Assembly (NCBI GenBank): GCA_946625715.1 | Contig: CAMOTK010000089.1 | Location: forward strand, 1-7,913 | Direction of reading: 5' to 3' | Length of the DNA: 7,913 bases | Source of the DNA: an uncultured Prevotella sp. | GTDB lineage: Bacteria; Bacteroidota; Bacteroidia; Bacteroidales; Bacteroidaceae | In this document: piece after piece, positions 7,853 through 7,913 of the stretch | Position numbering within the stretch: position 1 is the first letter of the stretch | Layout of the letters: each line of letters opens with the position of its first letter | Position numbers and translations under genes: made by a program | The notes under the pieces: model-generated | The model's input: only the letters and a program-made list of their open reading frames with translations | Databases searched by the model: none | Told to the model about the DNA's origin: nothing

Positions 7853-7913
7853 AACTGAATACTAACAGTAACGCGTACATTATTATATATAGTACGATAC
7901 TTGTGGTCGTCGT
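7849..7913 (+). CDS. nqrC: Na+-translocating NADH:quinone reductase subunit C, N-terminal fragment (cut by window edge)
   Basis: Only the first 21 codons are inside the window. They encode MKLNTNSNAYIIIYSTILVVV, a short polar start leading into a hydrophobic segment. This fits the N-terminal membrane anchor of NqrC, the subunit that carries a second covalent FMN in its periplasmic domain. The ATG overlaps the nqrB stop in an ATGA junction and has a strong Shine-Dalgarno sequence. The identification rests on operon order (nqrA-nqrB-nqrC) and the anchor; the flavin-binding motif is beyond the edge. Confidence 0.88.
   Translation, partial: MKLNTNSNAYIIIYSTILVVV

Noticed and set aside
1..7913. 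Search for a mobile element, defence system, toxin-antitoxin pair or RNA gene
   Set aside because: All long coding stretches belong to conserved housekeeping families with intact motifs, and gene-free space is limited to about 42 bases at the left edge and about 165 bases between tamB and nqrA.

Overview
This window looks like ordinary chromosomal DNA from a member of the Bacteroidota, most likely a Prevotella-type Bacteroidales. The evidence is a very long Bacteroidota-style TamB, NqrA/B/C proteins of the Bacteroidota kind, starts mostly without Shine-Dalgarno sequences, and an intergenic region carrying the TAnnTTTG promoter motif typical of this phylum. The genus is inferred from general appearance only.

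There are two divergent transcription units around an AT-rich region of about 165 bp (roughly 5151-5314). On the minus strand, reading leftwards, is a giant inner-membrane-anchored TamB-family protein (780-5150). It is followed, with a 4-base ATGA overlap, by a SpoU/TrmH-family RNA 2'-O-methyltransferase (43-783). On the plus strand, reading rightwards, is the start of the operon for the Na+-translocating NADH:quinone oxidoreductase: nqrA (5315-6685), nqrB (6692-7852), and the first 21 codons of nqrC (from 7849), which runs off the right edge. nqrA and nqrB are 6 bases apart. nqrB and nqrC overlap by ATGA, and nqrC has a strong Shine-Dalgarno sequence inside the end of nqrB.

NqrA-F couples NADH oxidation and quinone reduction to Na+ export at the inner membrane. 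TamB is expected to span the periplasm and move lipids or outer-membrane proteins between the membranes. The methyltransferase modifies rRNA or tRNA. The two units share a promoter region but have no evident functional link.

The open points are the TamB start (an in-frame TTG is favoured over upstream ATGs, one of which would overlap nqrA), a 16-bp perfect palindrome lying on the presumed tamB promoter, and a few residue differences in NqrA and NqrB at positions remembered as conserved in Vibrio. I found no mobile element, CRISPR array, RNA gene, toxin-antitoxin or defence system, and nothing that supports a new biological system.
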